Made by a program: the position numbers and the translations under genes | Shown: positions 1-11,937 of the stretch, one piece after another | Numbering within the stretch: position 1 is the stretch's first letter | Layout of the letters: the number at the start of each line of letters is the position of its first letter | Source: Castor canadensis | Lineage: Eukaryota > Chordata > Mammalia > Rodentia > Castoridae | Length of the DNA stretch: 64,000 bases | Direction: 5' to 3' | NCBI RefSeq assembly: GCF_047511655.1 | Contig: NC_133398.1 | Location: 38,879,638 to 38,943,637 of the forward strand | Notes under the pieces: generated by a model | What the model was told of the DNA's origin: nothing | The model's input: the letters and a program-made list of their open reading frames with translations, nothing else | Database searches by the model: none

Positions 1-1998
1 CTGAATCAGGCAGAGAGAAAGCTGCCTTAGAAAGGTGGTGTCAGTTGCTAGTCTGAATGAGGGTTCCAAAGCCTACAAGTTGAGCTCCTTTCCCAGTTCA
101 ACTTCATCTCACTCCTGTTTGGAGAAGCTGTGCTTTATTCTCTCAATAAACCCTAGTATCTTCCGGCTTTTCCAGATATCTCATCACCTTTCCCTTGAGG
201 ATTTATTTCATGTCCACTTGATGTCTGTTTACTGTACAGCTGGCTCCTGCAACTGTGGTTCTCACCCCACCCTCTGCTAATTACTGACCCTCTGCATTTA
301 GGGATCACGGTTTCACTGAGCCAAGGCTGCAGTAGATAACAGACTTTTATTACAAATGGGCTCTATGAAGAAAAATTGTAACATGGTGCACACAGGGAAG
401 AGTTAACAAATAAGAGTTAACAATCAAATACAGTTGTCACTATCCCTCTAAAATCTTCTACCATCCAGCCATTTTTCTCCTCAGGCTCCAGCTGCCCCAA
501 ATATTGGGTCCTTTCTCAGTCCTCAAAATCACTTCCCAACTCTTCAAAACCTTCTCCCTCTGTAGCTACTAGGGCTCCTTTCCACAGAGTCCTGTTCTTT
601 TAGTCTACTTTTTAAAAAATCTTTTCTCCTTCCAGACCACATCCAGGAGCCCTTCGAGATGTTCTCTCAGTGGAATTGTTCATCTTCCTAAGACATCAGA
701 CTCAAATGGCAGTCAGTTTTGTTTATTATTGTAAAGTATTTTAACTAGTATGTTTTTTATTCTTCCCCATCACATTCTCTTCCCCAGAGATTATCATTCT
801 AAGCTTTTGTAGTTTATGTAATTTTATTTTGTATTTTAACATATTGTACACATTTTATGAAACTTGCCACCCCATATTACGTCTTAGAGCCCCTTCCAAT
901 ATCAGTATATAGAGAATGACTTCATTCTTTTAAATGGTTGCATAGTAGTCCATAGTTTGGTTTTTGCTAGTTTGTTGTTTGTATTTTTCACTATGTCAAA
1001 CAATTTTAGCATGCTTTTAAAATAACGTTTTTTCCCCCCATTTCCTTATATTACCACCAAAGCTCAAGAGGATGCACAACTTGTTCCAGTTAGTTACCTT
1101 AAGGAAAATCACTGCCAGGAACTTTAAAGGCAAATTGCTCCCCCTAGAGGTTTAGAGTGGTAATGGCAGCTGCCACCTTCTGGAAAGAGTCTGAAAAAAA
1201 CTGGAGTCAAATGAGCAGAGAAAGATGGTCAGAGAGCAGGAGATAAGACTCGGAGATATGGAGGTCAGGAGACATTTTAAAATGAGGCACACCTCAGTAC
1301 CACAAAAAATAAATAAGTAAATAATATAAAAAGAAATAATAAATACAAAATGAGTCACAGTAGTAAAGGCCTTTCCCATCCTTATGCTCATCTTTATTTT
1401 TTCACGCAACAGATCTTTCTCCTAGATCTGGGTTTTACTTTGGACAAGTAGGAAAGAATACATAGGCCTCTTCCAGGACCCAGGAAGCTACTGGTGATAA
1501 CAATGGTCATAAACAAACAGTGGGTCACTCATGGCCAACCCCATGAGCCTGGTAGGCTCTGGACCCTTGGAGAGCACAGAGGCTGGCAGGAGTCAGGAAA
1601 TCACTTAGGCAGTACAACCAGATGGGTTCCCCCAGCCTCCTTCCCTCTACCCTGCAAGCCCCTTTCTGCTTCTTCCACTCCACAATCATCATTGGCTCTT
1701 TCTTCTTTCTGCATTAATCCCAAACATCACAGTCTTATGTACAAAGCCTTCATGCTATGAGTTTGTAACCAAGGGAGTCCTTAACACAGAACTTGACACA
1801 TGGTGACACCAATGTTTGTTCCCCACTATCTGCCTCAAGTAGCTTCTCCATAAGCATCAAGGGCCTGGACTCCGAATCCCTGCCTCAGTCTGTAGAGGAT
1901 CAAGGGTTTCACAATGAGAGCCCAGCTCAGGCTGCCCCAAGCAGTAAGGCAGGATGGCCCTGGGGCAGGACATAGCTTCTTTCCCATGTTCCCTGCAG
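1..1998 (+). other. FAM219A: Intron of FAM219A (3' part of a large intron)
   Basis: No exon is recognisable before the acceptor at 1997-1998. The sequence is mostly unique and AT-rich. About 700-1030 resembles the complement of a decayed LINE 3' end, with the phrase of a sequence growing toward a target on the complementary strand, and about 1290-1345 looks like the A-rich tail of an ID-like SINE. Open frames of 60-90 codons in this stretch have no protein-like character and are taken as chance. Confidence 0.6.
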
Positions 1999-2101
1999 AG
2001 AAGCAGCGGGATCTGGCCCGGAAGGGCTCCTTGAAGAATGGCAGCATGGGCAGCCCAGTCAACCAGCAACCCAAGAAGAACAATGTCATGGCCCGAACAA
2101 G
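1999..2101 (+). CDS. FAM219A: FAM219A coding exon (EKQRDLARKGS...MART)
   Basis: The acceptor is ccctgcag just before 1999 and the donor is gtagag at 2102. The exon completes a GAG codon with one base from the preceding exon and ends with AG, the first two bases of an AGG arginine codon finished by the next exon. It encodes the basic KGSLKNGSMGSPVNQQPKKN region. Confidence 0.95.
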
Positions 2102-3741
2102 GTAGAGGCCCTCTCTGCCCCACCTGAACCCTGCCAGCCAGCACCTGTCTCTGCTGGTCTTGAGCATCCCCCCTTCCCTCCCTCCTCAGGTGGGATTCAA
2201 GGTGTGGAGGAAGGGAGGGAAGGAGGGAGAAAGGGAGGGAAGCAGTGGGGTGGAGCCCAACCCAGTCCCCTGCCAGGTTTGTGTGCTCCAACTGGCATTC
2301 CAACCCCAAAACTTCTTCACCCAGGCTGGTCGTCCCCAATAAAGGCTACTCCTCTCTTGACCAGAGCCCAGATGAGAAGCCGCTGGTAGCTCTTGACACG
2401 GACAGGTGTGTACAAGGTCTGGGGGCAGCTGGGCAAGCCACATGAACCTATGTGAGCACAAGTGGGCTTTACAGGCCACACCTGCTATATTGCCAGAAGT
2501 GGGGTATTCCTCTTCCAGGGAATGGATTTTTATCTTATTTTACTTTTTGCACGAAGGGGAGTGAGCAGAGAGAGGAAAGGGGGACCAGCATAGTAATGTG
2601 CTGATAATGTCTCTGGCCAGATGGAAGCTTAATGCCCTGTCCCCTCTTAAGAGAAGAGCCTTACTCCTGGGAAAATAGCTGGCCAGACCTAGCCTTTGGG
2701 AAAACCCAACAAGTCAACATGATTTGAATACTTGGGGGTGGGGAGTGGGGGGTGGTGGAGAAGGTGAAGGGAATAGCAGCTCTAGAAGGAAGTTAAGGGT
2801 GGTGATTCATCTGGAAGAGTGGTACTGAGAATCTGTCTTTGGAAACCTGCATTTGCACAGCAGCACAGATTATTTAGACCTTGATGTTTGTTTGGAGCCA
2901 TGGGGGCAAGTGTGGTACTGATTGATGTGGGGGTGGGGGTGCAGGGAGTTTTCTATTTAATTTGTCTGGATCACTTTCTCTCTGTTCTCTTCTCCACACC
3001 AGTGATGATGACTTTGACATGTCCAGATACTCCTCCTCTGGCTACTCATCTGCTGAGGTGAGGCCCCACCCCTTGTGCCCTCTCTGGCACTACCCCGCCT
3101 CCACACACACACACAGAGCAGGACCACCCTTGCCAAGGAGCAGGAATGCTGCAACTCCAAGGCTTTGGAGAAAGTGGAAGAGATTCAGTTCCACCTGCAG
3201 GTGTGGGGCAGGGCCTGGGTGGGAGAGCACCCTCTGGTGCTGGGAGCTAAGGGTTAGGCCAGAGTTATTGAAGTAGGTGTTTTAAATAGGAGTGGGTGTG
3301 AAATTCAGGTGACACCTTAAAGGAGTGGACCTGAAATCAAGGCAAAACCCAAATAGAAGTAGGACTAGTGGTGAGAAATTGACCTTGGAATGTGCAGGGG
3401 CCTATAGTGAGGACTGGACCCCACGATGGGTTCCCTGATGGAAGTGAGGTCTGAGCCAAGTCTAGGCCAACCCCAGGCATGGGGTTGCCAAGAAATCTGG
3501 TTTTGAGCTGACAGACAATGACCTGCTCCTGGTTGATGCCTTCAGGTGACTCGAGCCTGACCTCCCTTCCCTTTGTCTACAGCAGATCAACCAAGATTTG
3601 AACATCCAGCTGCTGAAGGACGGCTACCGGTTAGACGAGATCCCCGATGACGAGGACCTAGACCTCATCCCCCCCAAGTCTGTGAACCCTACCTGCATGT
3701 GCTGCCAGGCCACGTCCTCCACCGCCTGCCACATTCAGTAG
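1999..3741 (+). CDS. FAM219A: FAM219A, C-terminal part (last four coding exons)
   Basis: FAM219A (C9orf25) is a small, very conserved vertebrate protein of about 185 residues with no established biochemical function. Coding exons here are 1999-2101, 2325-2405, 3003-3057 and 3583-3741, joined in phases 1, 2, 2 and 0; every intron has GT-AG ends. The product begins inside the protein at EKQRDLARKGSLKNG and continues through a basic stretch (QQPKKNNVMARTR), an LVVPNKGYSSLDQSPDEK segment, an acidic DSDDDFD patch, a serine/tyrosine run, the acidic DEIPDDEDLDLIPP motif and a cysteine-rich tail, NPTCMCCQATSSTACHIQ, ending in TAG. The tail cysteines could be acylated (inference). It matches my recollection of the human protein almost residue for residue. 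The N-terminal exons lie upstream of the window. SPMIP6 follows in the same direction about 0.5 kb beyond the poly(A) site. Confidence 0.96.
2325..2405 (+). CDS. FAM219A: FAM219A coding exon (LVVPNKGYSSLDQ...LDTD)
   Basis: The exon lies between acceptor cacccag and donor gtgtgt. It encodes LVVPNKGYSSLDQSPDEK and then PLVALDTD, ending in the first two bases of a serine codon. Its 81 bp length is a multiple of three, so skipping it would keep the frame. Confidence 0.95.
3003..3057 (+). CDS. FAM219A: FAM219A coding exon (DDDFDMSRYSSSGYSSAE)
   Basis: A 55 bp exon between acceptor ccacaccag and donor gtgagg, encoding DDDFDMSRYSSSGYSSAE. It ends in phase 0 on GAG, directly before the tandem acceptor of the last exon. 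Confidence 0.95.
3583..3741 (+). CDS. FAM219A: FAM219A last coding exon, stop TAG
   Basis: The acceptor reads ctacagcag, a tandem NAGNAG site. Use of the first AG starts the exon at 3583 and includes a glutamine (SSAEQINQD); use of the second starts it at 3586 and omits that residue. The exon encodes INQDLNIQLLKDGYRLDEIP, the acidic stretch and the cysteine-rich C terminus, with TAG at 3739-3741. Confidence 0.95.
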   Translation, partial: QINQDLNIQLLKDGYRLDEIPDDEDLDLIPPKSVNPTCMCCQATSSTACHIQ

Positions 3742-4685
3742 CGGGTGGGGCCTCCGCGGCCGCACTGGGCAGGGCCAACTTGGGCCAGGTTGGACTGGGC
3801 AGGGGTGGAGCTAGCCCTCCCCAGCTTGTCCGTCCGCCTGCTCCCACCCCGTGGCCCCTACAGCCGCCAACCTCGTAACAGTCATTGCTTCCTCCTATGG
3901 TAGGACGTGTACCTCTGTGTGTTCATGGAGCCGGAGAAACCAAAACCGGGTCTCTCTCCACCCTGGGGACTGAGGAGGAGTGGGGGCTGTTTGTTCAGTT
4001 ACTTGGGAGACCTCACCCAGCACTCTGCCGCCTTCCCCAAGGCTGAAGTCTGGGGGCGTAGGGAAACTGGAGGGTAGGGAGGACAACAATAATAAGTGAG
4101 GTGAGAGGGATGACAAACCCAGAGGATTGGCTTCACCCCATGGAAGCTGTAAATCCTCCAGCCCAGCATGACAAGGAAAGGGATTGGAGGGAGAAAGGCC
4201 CAAGGCAGTGGGGGCAGTTCCCAGCACCTTAAAGCCCCCTCCATGTGCCCCCTGCCAGCCCATGTACCTGTATGTGTTTTTCCCCTCATTTCCAGATGGG
4301 AAGCTTGGCAAAACTGCCCAAGGGGATATTATGCCCTACCCATCAGATCACTGCCTTCATCCTCTTTTACCATTCACTTCTTTCCTTACTGTCTGGGTGT
4401 GGGGAAGGGTCAGGTGGGCTTTAGAGAGACACAAGTTGCAGAGGTATGACCTGTTCTCACTGGTCCTTCACTAAGGTATCTCTCTGCCTCCCCAGTACTG
4501 CAACCCCCAATTCTTCTGTTCATTGGTTCCAGGCTAGAAGCAGGGGGTAAGGCTGACCTCCAATGCCCCATTGGCATCTCACCTCAGCCCAAAACCTGGG
4601 AAGCTGATTCCTTGTAAGACTCTTAAAGGAGCAAGGATAGGAGAACACAGTGGGCTGAGTGGCTGCAAGTATATTGTGCTTGGCA

Positions 4686-4688
<3 letters not shown>

Positions 4689-4770
<82 letters not shown>
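4689..4770 (+). repeat. Compound microsatellite (GT)n(GA)n
   Basis: An uninterrupted GT tract of about 48 bases changes directly into a GA tract of about 34 bases. It lies inside the FAM219A 3'UTR in sense orientation, so the transcript would carry (GU)n(GA)n. Confidence 0.97.
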
Positions 4771-4771
<1 letters not shown>

Positions 4772-4905
4772 AGGACACTAAGATGAGATTGTCAGGGTGT
4801 GTGTCTGCATCTCTGCATTGGACCTGTCTCTCCAGGTATCTTCCTGAGGCAGATGTAGAGTCCGTGGTGGAGAAGTGACTTGTCTGTTTACAGTGTGAGA
4901 GTGCG

Positions 4906-5040
4906 AGACTGATCTAGCCTGGGAGTCAGAAGTCTGGGTCCTAGCTCTGGCAGTCTCCCTGTGATCTTCAGCAGGCCATGAGCTTTCTCTGGACTTCAGT
5001 TCCCTCACCTGCAAAAGAAATAGCAGCTAAAATTATCTTA
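4906..5040 (+). repeat. MIR SINE fragment
   Basis: Phrases typical of MIR are visible in order: gggagtcagaagtctgggt, then a gtgatcttcagcaggcc section, then ggacttcagttccctcacct. The element is ancient and diverged. It lies in the FAM219A 3'UTR. Confidence 0.7.
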
Positions 5041-6399
5041 AGGTTCTTTCCTACCTGAAGGGAATTTTTAATAAGAATTTCTGTGGAGGGGTATAGAGAT
5101 CTCTGTGTGTCTTTCTGTAAGTATGCCTAGGGGATGCCCTGAGGTGTGTGTCTGTGCGTAAAGGGGAGGGTGAAATGTGTGGGGATCTGTTTGGAAAGAG
5201 GGGTGTGTGTGTGTGTGTGTGAATGTGTGTGCAGGTATCTGTTGTGAGTGTGTGGCTGTGTGGAGTGTCTGTGGGTCTCTTTCTGCTGCAGAGGGGGCAG
5301 GAAAGCTGAGTTTGCAAATCAAGAGGGAGGAGGCAAACAGGGCCCTCTCCTGGGCTGGCAACATAGACCTGCCCCCATGTGAAGAAAAATGAAAGCACAG
5401 GTAGCTTCAGACTGATCAGACCTATGCCCCACAAACCTCCTCCCATGGGGCCAAGGTGTATGCTGCTCTAGTGCTCCATGCTGACTTCCCCACATGCTGA
5501 TGTATCTGCCATCATGAATGCCACTTATACGCTGCTCTCTGGGTGACAGTCCTGGGAGGTGGGAGCTGGAAGAGGGGGCTAGTGAGAGGAGGGAGTGGGC
5601 TTCTAGCTCAGAAAGGTAGCACTTCTCCCAGCACTGCACCCAGGAGCTGCCAACGCCCCACACTTCCAACCAAACCTTACCTCCTCTACTGCAGGGAGCC
5701 TAGTTAAATAATGAGAACTGCCAAAGGGAGGCAAGGCAAGGAAGGTATCTGCAGGGCCACAAGGTCCACTGGCCCCCATCTGAGCCCCTCTCTCCCACCC
5801 TGCTCAGCATCCTAGCCCCTGTCATTGGGTCCCAGAATCAGACCTCCACTACCACCCGGGGCTCCTTGACTCACCTTTCTAGAACATGGGCAACTCCTCT
5901 CTTTCAGACTCCTGCCTTTGCTGCTGACTTACTGTGTGATTCTGGCCCATTGTTCAATTTCTGTGGCCCTGAGGAACCAGAGAAAAGCTTCCTCCCACAG
6001 GACATATTAGTTCCCCAACACGCAAGAGCTTCTGACTCTTGCATATATAGAGGCAGTCTATATAAATAGATAGATATGGTGGGGAGAGGTAAGACGCTGG
6101 CAGCCAGCAGCTTCTGTGTCTCGGGAGAGAGCGTGGTTCCCTCCTTCCCTGTCTGGGAGCTGGAGGGAAAGAACCACAGCCTTAGCTTGCCCCTGCTCCC
6201 TGCCCCCTTGTAGATACTGCCTTAACACTCTCCCCACCCTCGGCTGTGGCTGCCACCCAGCCAGGTTTCTCCGCGCTCACTAATTTATTTCCAGGAAGGT
6301 GTGTGGAAGACATGAGCCGTGTATAATATTTTTTTTAACATTTCCATTGCAGTATTGACCATCATCCTTGGTTGTGTATCGTGTAACACAAATAATGAT

Positions 6400-6405
6400 A
6401 TTAAA
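6400..6405 (+). terminator. FAM219A: FAM219A poly(A) signal ATTAAA
   Basis: ATTAAA occurs inside tgatattaaaagcatc, followed about 15 bases on by a CA-rich cleavage region and then G/T-rich sequence. No AATAAA lies between the stop codon and this point in a better context. Cleavage is expected near 6418-6425. Confidence 0.65.
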
Positions 6406-6425
6406 AGCATCAAACAAGCCAGTCT

Positions 6426-6955
6426 CGGCTCCCTACTTGGGGTGTGGGCCAGGGGCAAGTGGGTTGGGAAGGGAGGAGAGCTGATCCTTGAATGTACATG
6501 TCACTCTACCTCCACTGTGGGTTCCCAGGAGTGCAACTGACTTGCTGTGAGATCCTAAGTGAGTCAAAACCCCGCAGAACCTCTGCTTCTCCAACAAAAT
6601 GAGGAGCCTGGCCTCTGGGTCTGTAGGGGACCTCTGAGCTCTTGGAAACTGGGCTCTTTTAGGGGCTTCAGGTAGGAAGGAGTGGGAGGTAGAGAGGAAA
6701 TTAGACAACCTCACCTTCCCCAGGGATGGGGCTGACTGGGTGATATCATAATGGGCAGTCCCATCCTGGAGGGGGAAGCCAGGTCGGGTGGGAGCAGGAA
6801 GGCTGTGGGAAAGGGCAGCTGAGCGCTCCTCCACAGAAGGGGGTCATAGCAGCCAGGGGCAGCTGTCAGCTGGAGGTGTGGGCTGCAGAGGGAGATCACT
6901 GATGTCCAGCAGGAGTCCTTGATAAAGCCCACCACAGCATCCCAAAGACCCCACC
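6426..6955. other. FAM219A-SPMIP6 intergenic spacer and presumed SPMIP6 promoter
   Basis: About 0.5 kb separates the FAM219A poly(A) region from the SPMIP6 start codon, so the SPMIP6 promoter and 5'UTR must lie here or overlap the upstream 3'UTR. Around 6520-6640 there is a weak MIR-like segment (ctgtgagatcctaagtgag and a run like ctctgcttctcc). I see no TATA box or CpG island, which fits a tissue-restricted gene. Confidence 0.5.
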
Positions 6956-7090
6956 ATGTTCCTCTTCTCCCATAAGACCAAGATCCCCATCAGTACCTAC
7001 AGTGACTCCTACAGGGCTCCCACCTCTATTAAGGAGGTCTACAAGGACCCACCTTTGTGGGCCTGGGAGGCCAACAAGTTTGTGACCCCG
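6956..7090 (+). CDS. SPMIP6: SPMIP6 coding exon 1 (residues 1-45)
   Basis: Starts with ATG in ccaccATGt and ends in phase 0 before donor gtaagt. It encodes [20 protein letters not shown] followed by [20 protein letters not shown] and KFVTP. Confidence 0.95.
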
Positions 7091-10000
7091 GTAAGTGGGG
7101 GTTGGGGGCAGGGCAGGATAAAGTGTGTAATTGTGTCTGGATGACTGGGATGTGGTTGTCACTATGTGTTTGTAATTATTTGTAGTTGTGTGTGTGTGTC
7201 TGTCTGTCTGTCTGTTTTATTCATTTGCCTAGGCACAGAATTTACAATGGTAGTGTAGGCTCCTGCCTTCCTGGAACTATACCAGATAGGAAGGTAGTAA
7301 TAAACAAGCAATCAACAGGGTAATACAGAGATGGAAAGGGAGAGCTTGCTTATATAGATTATGGAATACCTCTTTCTCTCAAGGTGACCTTGTGCTGAGA
7401 CTGGAAAGATGCAGGAGAACTAGCACTGTAAAGAGCTGAAAGTTCCAGACAGAGTGATGAGAAAGTGCAAAGGCCCTCTGACTGCCTGTGGAATATACCA
7501 GAAAACATTCCATAGCACATCTTAATGCACATGTAGCACTATCTCCTTGTGTCTGTGCTTGGAGACGAGTGGCCAAGAGGGTCTGTGCAGCTTTCACCAA
7601 AGGGAGAGGAGATTTGGGAGTCTAACTGATTCTACCTAAGAGAATTTGCCTGTGTGTACAGCCAACAAAACTTTGCTGAGTATCTTCATGTGTAGGCACC
7701 CAGGGTAGAAAGGAAAAGAAGGGCCGGCCCCCATCTTTGAGGAGCTCACAGCAAACAGATAAAGTTGGGTCCCCCAGCCTGAACCATGCACGCAACAGAG
7801 CACATGCTGACAGGAGCACTTTCAGGACTTGAAAGGTCTGCTGGATGAGTGGCCAAGGGAAGGGGACTTCCCACAAAGAGTCCTGAGAAAAGGCAGCCTT
7901 GGGGCTGAAACTGTTAGGACAGGTGCCTGTGGACCAAGAAGGACCCTCAGGCTAGGTGAGGAGCATGGATAGAAGGCTCCTTGGAATTGGAGCAGTTGAG
8001 GCTGAGGACAGGAAGACCAGTGAGGGGTGAAAAAGGAAGGAGGATGAGGATGGGAAATAAGTGGTTGTGGCAGTGACAAAGGCATTTGTGACTAGGAAAT
8101 TTATAAAGTAATAGAATTTATCTAACAACAAAATAAATATATGCCAAATTCAGAAAATGGCCAGATGCAGTGGTGCATATCTGTAATCCCAGCACTCCGG
8201 TGAGGCAGGAGGATTACAAGTTTGGAGCCAGCCTGAGCTACACAGCAAATTCCAGGCCAAACTGCACCACCCAGTGAGATTGTGACTCAAAAATTAAAAA
8301 ATAAAATAAGCAAACCAGAAAAGGCAGAAAATGGCAGTAACTCAGAGAACCATAAGGAAAAAAGGGCCACAATCCCGCTACTCAGAATAACTACTAAGGT
8401 TAAACATGGGGCTTACAGCTGTAATCTCAGCTGCTCAGGAGGCAGTGGTTCAACGCTAACCCAGATAAAAAGTTAGCAAGACCCCCCCCCCCCCACACAC
8501 AACCAGTAAGCTGGGTGTAGTGGTGCACATCTATCATCCCAGCACTACAAGGGGTATAAATAGGAGGGAAGTGGTCCAGGCTGGTCATGGGCAAAAATGC
8601 AGGACCCCATATGAAAAATAATTAAAGCAAAAAAAGGCTAGGGATATAGCTCAAGTGGTAGAGCACCTGCCTACTAAGCACTAAGGCCCTGAGTTCAAAG
8701 CCCAGTACTGCAAAAAAATTTAATACATTCCTTTAGGTTTTTTGCAGTGTTGGGAACCAAATCCAGGGCCTTACACATGTCAGGCAGGTACTCTGCCTCG
8801 CAGCTACATCCCAAGCCCATAACATATCCTTATATGCCTTTTAGGAAGCAATTTCTTTTTGAAAAAGTGGGAACACCTTGTGCTAATGTGTTCAATCTTG
8901 TATTTTCACATAGCCATGTATCAGGTACATTTTCCTACATCAAAAATATTCTATAATGTAATTTTACTGACTGTATAGTATTCTATTTTATGAACGTACC
9001 ATAATTATTTGAGGAATTTTATCAGAAATTCATATTGCTTATAAAAACTTGCCGGTATAATCATTCTTGTGTGTGTATGTATATATATATATATATTTGT
9101 GCATACCTTCAACTATTTCCTTAGGATAAATTCCTAGACATAAAATTGTTGGAAGAAAGCATGTGAACATTTTTAAAACTTGTGATATATAACCCAAATT
9201 GCTATCATAATATATATAATAATTTATACTCCCACAAGCAAAATATGAGAATACCTGCCTACATTTCTATACTCAATGGGAGGGAATTTTGACAAGTAGA
9301 TCAGATGGACTGGAGGTGTGACTAAGTAATAGTGTGCCTGCCTCACATAAGTTCAAACCCCAGTACCACAAAAAAAAAAAAAAATCAATATTCAAACACT
9401 AAATAAGGCAAGAAGAACCATACTAGGAGACAGAACTATGACCAAAAAGAAGGAGGAAAGAGCAAAGAGGAACCAGTAAAGACAGTACTACTGACAAAGG
9501 TCAGTGTCAACACTGCCAACACAGAAAGAGATCTTTTAGATGCAGGAATGCTTGCTAACCCGGCAGGATAATACATGGAAAGGAGTGAAAGTCGGATGGC
9601 AATGGAAATAAGAAGGAGGGAAAAGCTTCTGCATTCTTGGCACTGGTAGTGTGACTGACAGTCTGAAAGGCCCTTCTGCTTCAAAACAATGAGGTCTAGC
9701 TGAGCTTAATGGTACATGCTTGTAATTCCAGCACTCAGGAAGCTGAGGCGGGAGGAATGCAAGTTTGGAGTCAGTCTGAGCTACACAGCAAGACCTGTCT
9801 CAAAAGCAAACAAAACCCCACAGAACTAAGTATTGCAAAAAATTAATTTTTATTTTGTTTTGGACTGTCATGGAGGTAACAAACACATTGAAGAAGACAA
9901 GACTGGCCTGAGGACAGATGCCAAGCCACTCTCTACAAGTCAGAGTTTAAGCAAATAAGCTGGCTGCAAGGTAGAGGAACTAAATCTATGAATTGCAAAC

Positions 10001-11896
10001 TGAAAAAGAATGTTTCAGCGTCTCTGGTTCCCTGCCACCCCCAACGCACACACACTCAAATGTGTGTCTTCTATGGTAAAAAACATTCTCAATGTTAAGT
10101 TTTTAGGTATCCTGCAGAGTGAGACCGACCAAACATAAGCTCACAATAAGAGATATAAGAAAATGAAACAGGGTTGAGAGTGTAGCTAGTGATAAAGCAC
10201 TTGCCTAGCATGAATGAGCCCCTGGGTTGGATCCCCAACACTGCCAAAAAAAAAAAAAAAAGAAAGAAAGAAAAAAGACAAAAGGAAAGGAAGTCAGCTA
10301 TGGTAGTTCATACCTATAATCCAGTCTCAAGAGGCTAAGGTAGGAGGACTGTGAGTTTGAGGCCAACTTAAGCTACATCTGTATATGTCAAGACCAGCCT
10401 GAGCTACATAGCAAGACCCTGTCTCAACCTCCCTGCCAAATAAAAGAAGAAAGATTAAGACTAAAATTTTGGGTTGAGGGTGTTGCCTAGCAATCCCTAG
10501 TGCAGTAAAAAATTAAAAGAAAATAATTATAACTCTATAATAAGGGAACTTCTAAACTACCTACTTTGAGGACTGGTAGAGTGCTCCAGGGTACCTCCAG
10601 TACCACCAAATATGTATATACTTTGAGGAGAAGAAAAATAATGACAGCAGGAAAGTTCAAGATGCAAGAAGGAATTGTAAGAAACTGATAAGCAGCCAAA
10701 TTTAAGCAAACGTCTTTAGAAAATGATTATAGTGGCTTTTCATTTGTAATATTTAAAGAAAGAATTTATCTATTAGAAAAAAGTCATATATAAGTTAGAA
10801 CAGGACAGAGTTAAGGTGTTCCAAGATCCTCACGTTGTCCTAAGGAAGGTACAAGATTTTGTATCTTTTGTACTGTCAACTAGCTGGAACTATGTGCCCC
10901 AGACTTCACTTCCCTAAGTAGCTCCCAACTGGCTACAAGAGAAATTTATAGACATAAATGAAAGATCAGCCATTTTAACTCTTGACAGAGGGTCAGGAGA
11001 GTGTGGTGATACACACCTGGAATTCCAGCCCTTGGAAGGCTGAGGCAGGAGGATCATGAATTTGAAGCCAGCCTAGTTTCATAGAGAGAGAGGAAGGAGA
11101 GGAGAGAAAAGAAGGAGGACAGGAGAAGGATGAGGTGGTGGGGGAGGAAGAAGAAGAGAGAGAAAAGAAAAAAAGAGGGAAGAAAGGGAGGAAAGAAGGA
11201 AGGGAGAGAGGGAGGGAAGGAAGGAGGGAGGGACGGATGGAGGAAGTTGATGTAGAGTAGCGTACACGCACTGTGGTCAGTTTACGCACAATGCTGCTGA
11301 TTTAGTAGGTCACCTTAATGGCACAGGGCAGCATCTCCCACAACTCCCTCAGCAACTCCTCCTTCAACTTTGGGCCCCGAGACAGATGTGTGTGCGGCTC
11401 CATGGCAAAGGGCATCAGCTTCTCCTAGGCCCATCCATATCATACAGGTTGTAGACTGGTTCTAGTTGTTCTCATGGATGCCAGTTTGCCTTCTTCCCCA
11501 CATCACGTCTAGTTCTTTTTGACTTCCATTTAGTGACTAGGCTCACAACAGCTGCAAAGATAACAGCCTTGCAGAGTTCCTAACGAATTCCCACTATTAT
11601 GTAAAATATAATGCCCCAAATAAATTCCTTATGCTGTATCACTCACAGTGGTTCTGCTTCTCTGATCCAAATTTGATTGATACAGATAACAGTAACAAAA
11701 ATCTGAAGGCTGGGTACCAGTGGCTCACACCTGTAAGCCTAGCTACTCAGGAAGCAGAGGTCAGGAGGATCATGGTTCAAAGCCAGCTCAGACAAATAGT
11801 TCTTCCAGGACCCTATCTCAAAAAAAAAAAAAAAAGTTCACAAAAATGAGCTTGTGGAGTGGCTCAACGTGTAAGCCCTGAGTTCAAACCCCAGTA

Positions 11897-11937
<41 letters not shown>

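Larger units (their letters stand above)
3742..6425 (+). other. FAM219A: FAM219A 3'UTR
   Basis: About 2.7 kb of non-coding sequence follows the stop codon and ends at an ATTAAA signal. It contains a compound (GT)n(GA)n microsatellite at 4689-4770, a second TG-rich tract near 5200-5280, a MIR fragment at about 4906-5040 and a weaker MIR fragment at about 5905-5985. The last 150 bases before the signal are AT-rich and low in repeats, as is typical of conserved 3'UTR ends. Confidence 0.75.

Noticed and set aside
1835-2339. 110- and 160-codon minus frames opposite FAM219A exons
   Set aside because: Shadow frames of the conserved plus-strand exons and their introns.
5051-5446. HTHTHT- and VCVCVC-type open frames here and at 4571-4786, 19378-19711, 36697-36917, 39097-39446 and 50643-50828
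   Set aside because: Products of CA/GT and GA microsatellites in open phase, not genes.
10993-11289. Ser/Pro/Phe-rich minus frames over the purine tract
   Set aside because: Composition artefact of a GA-rich repeat tail.
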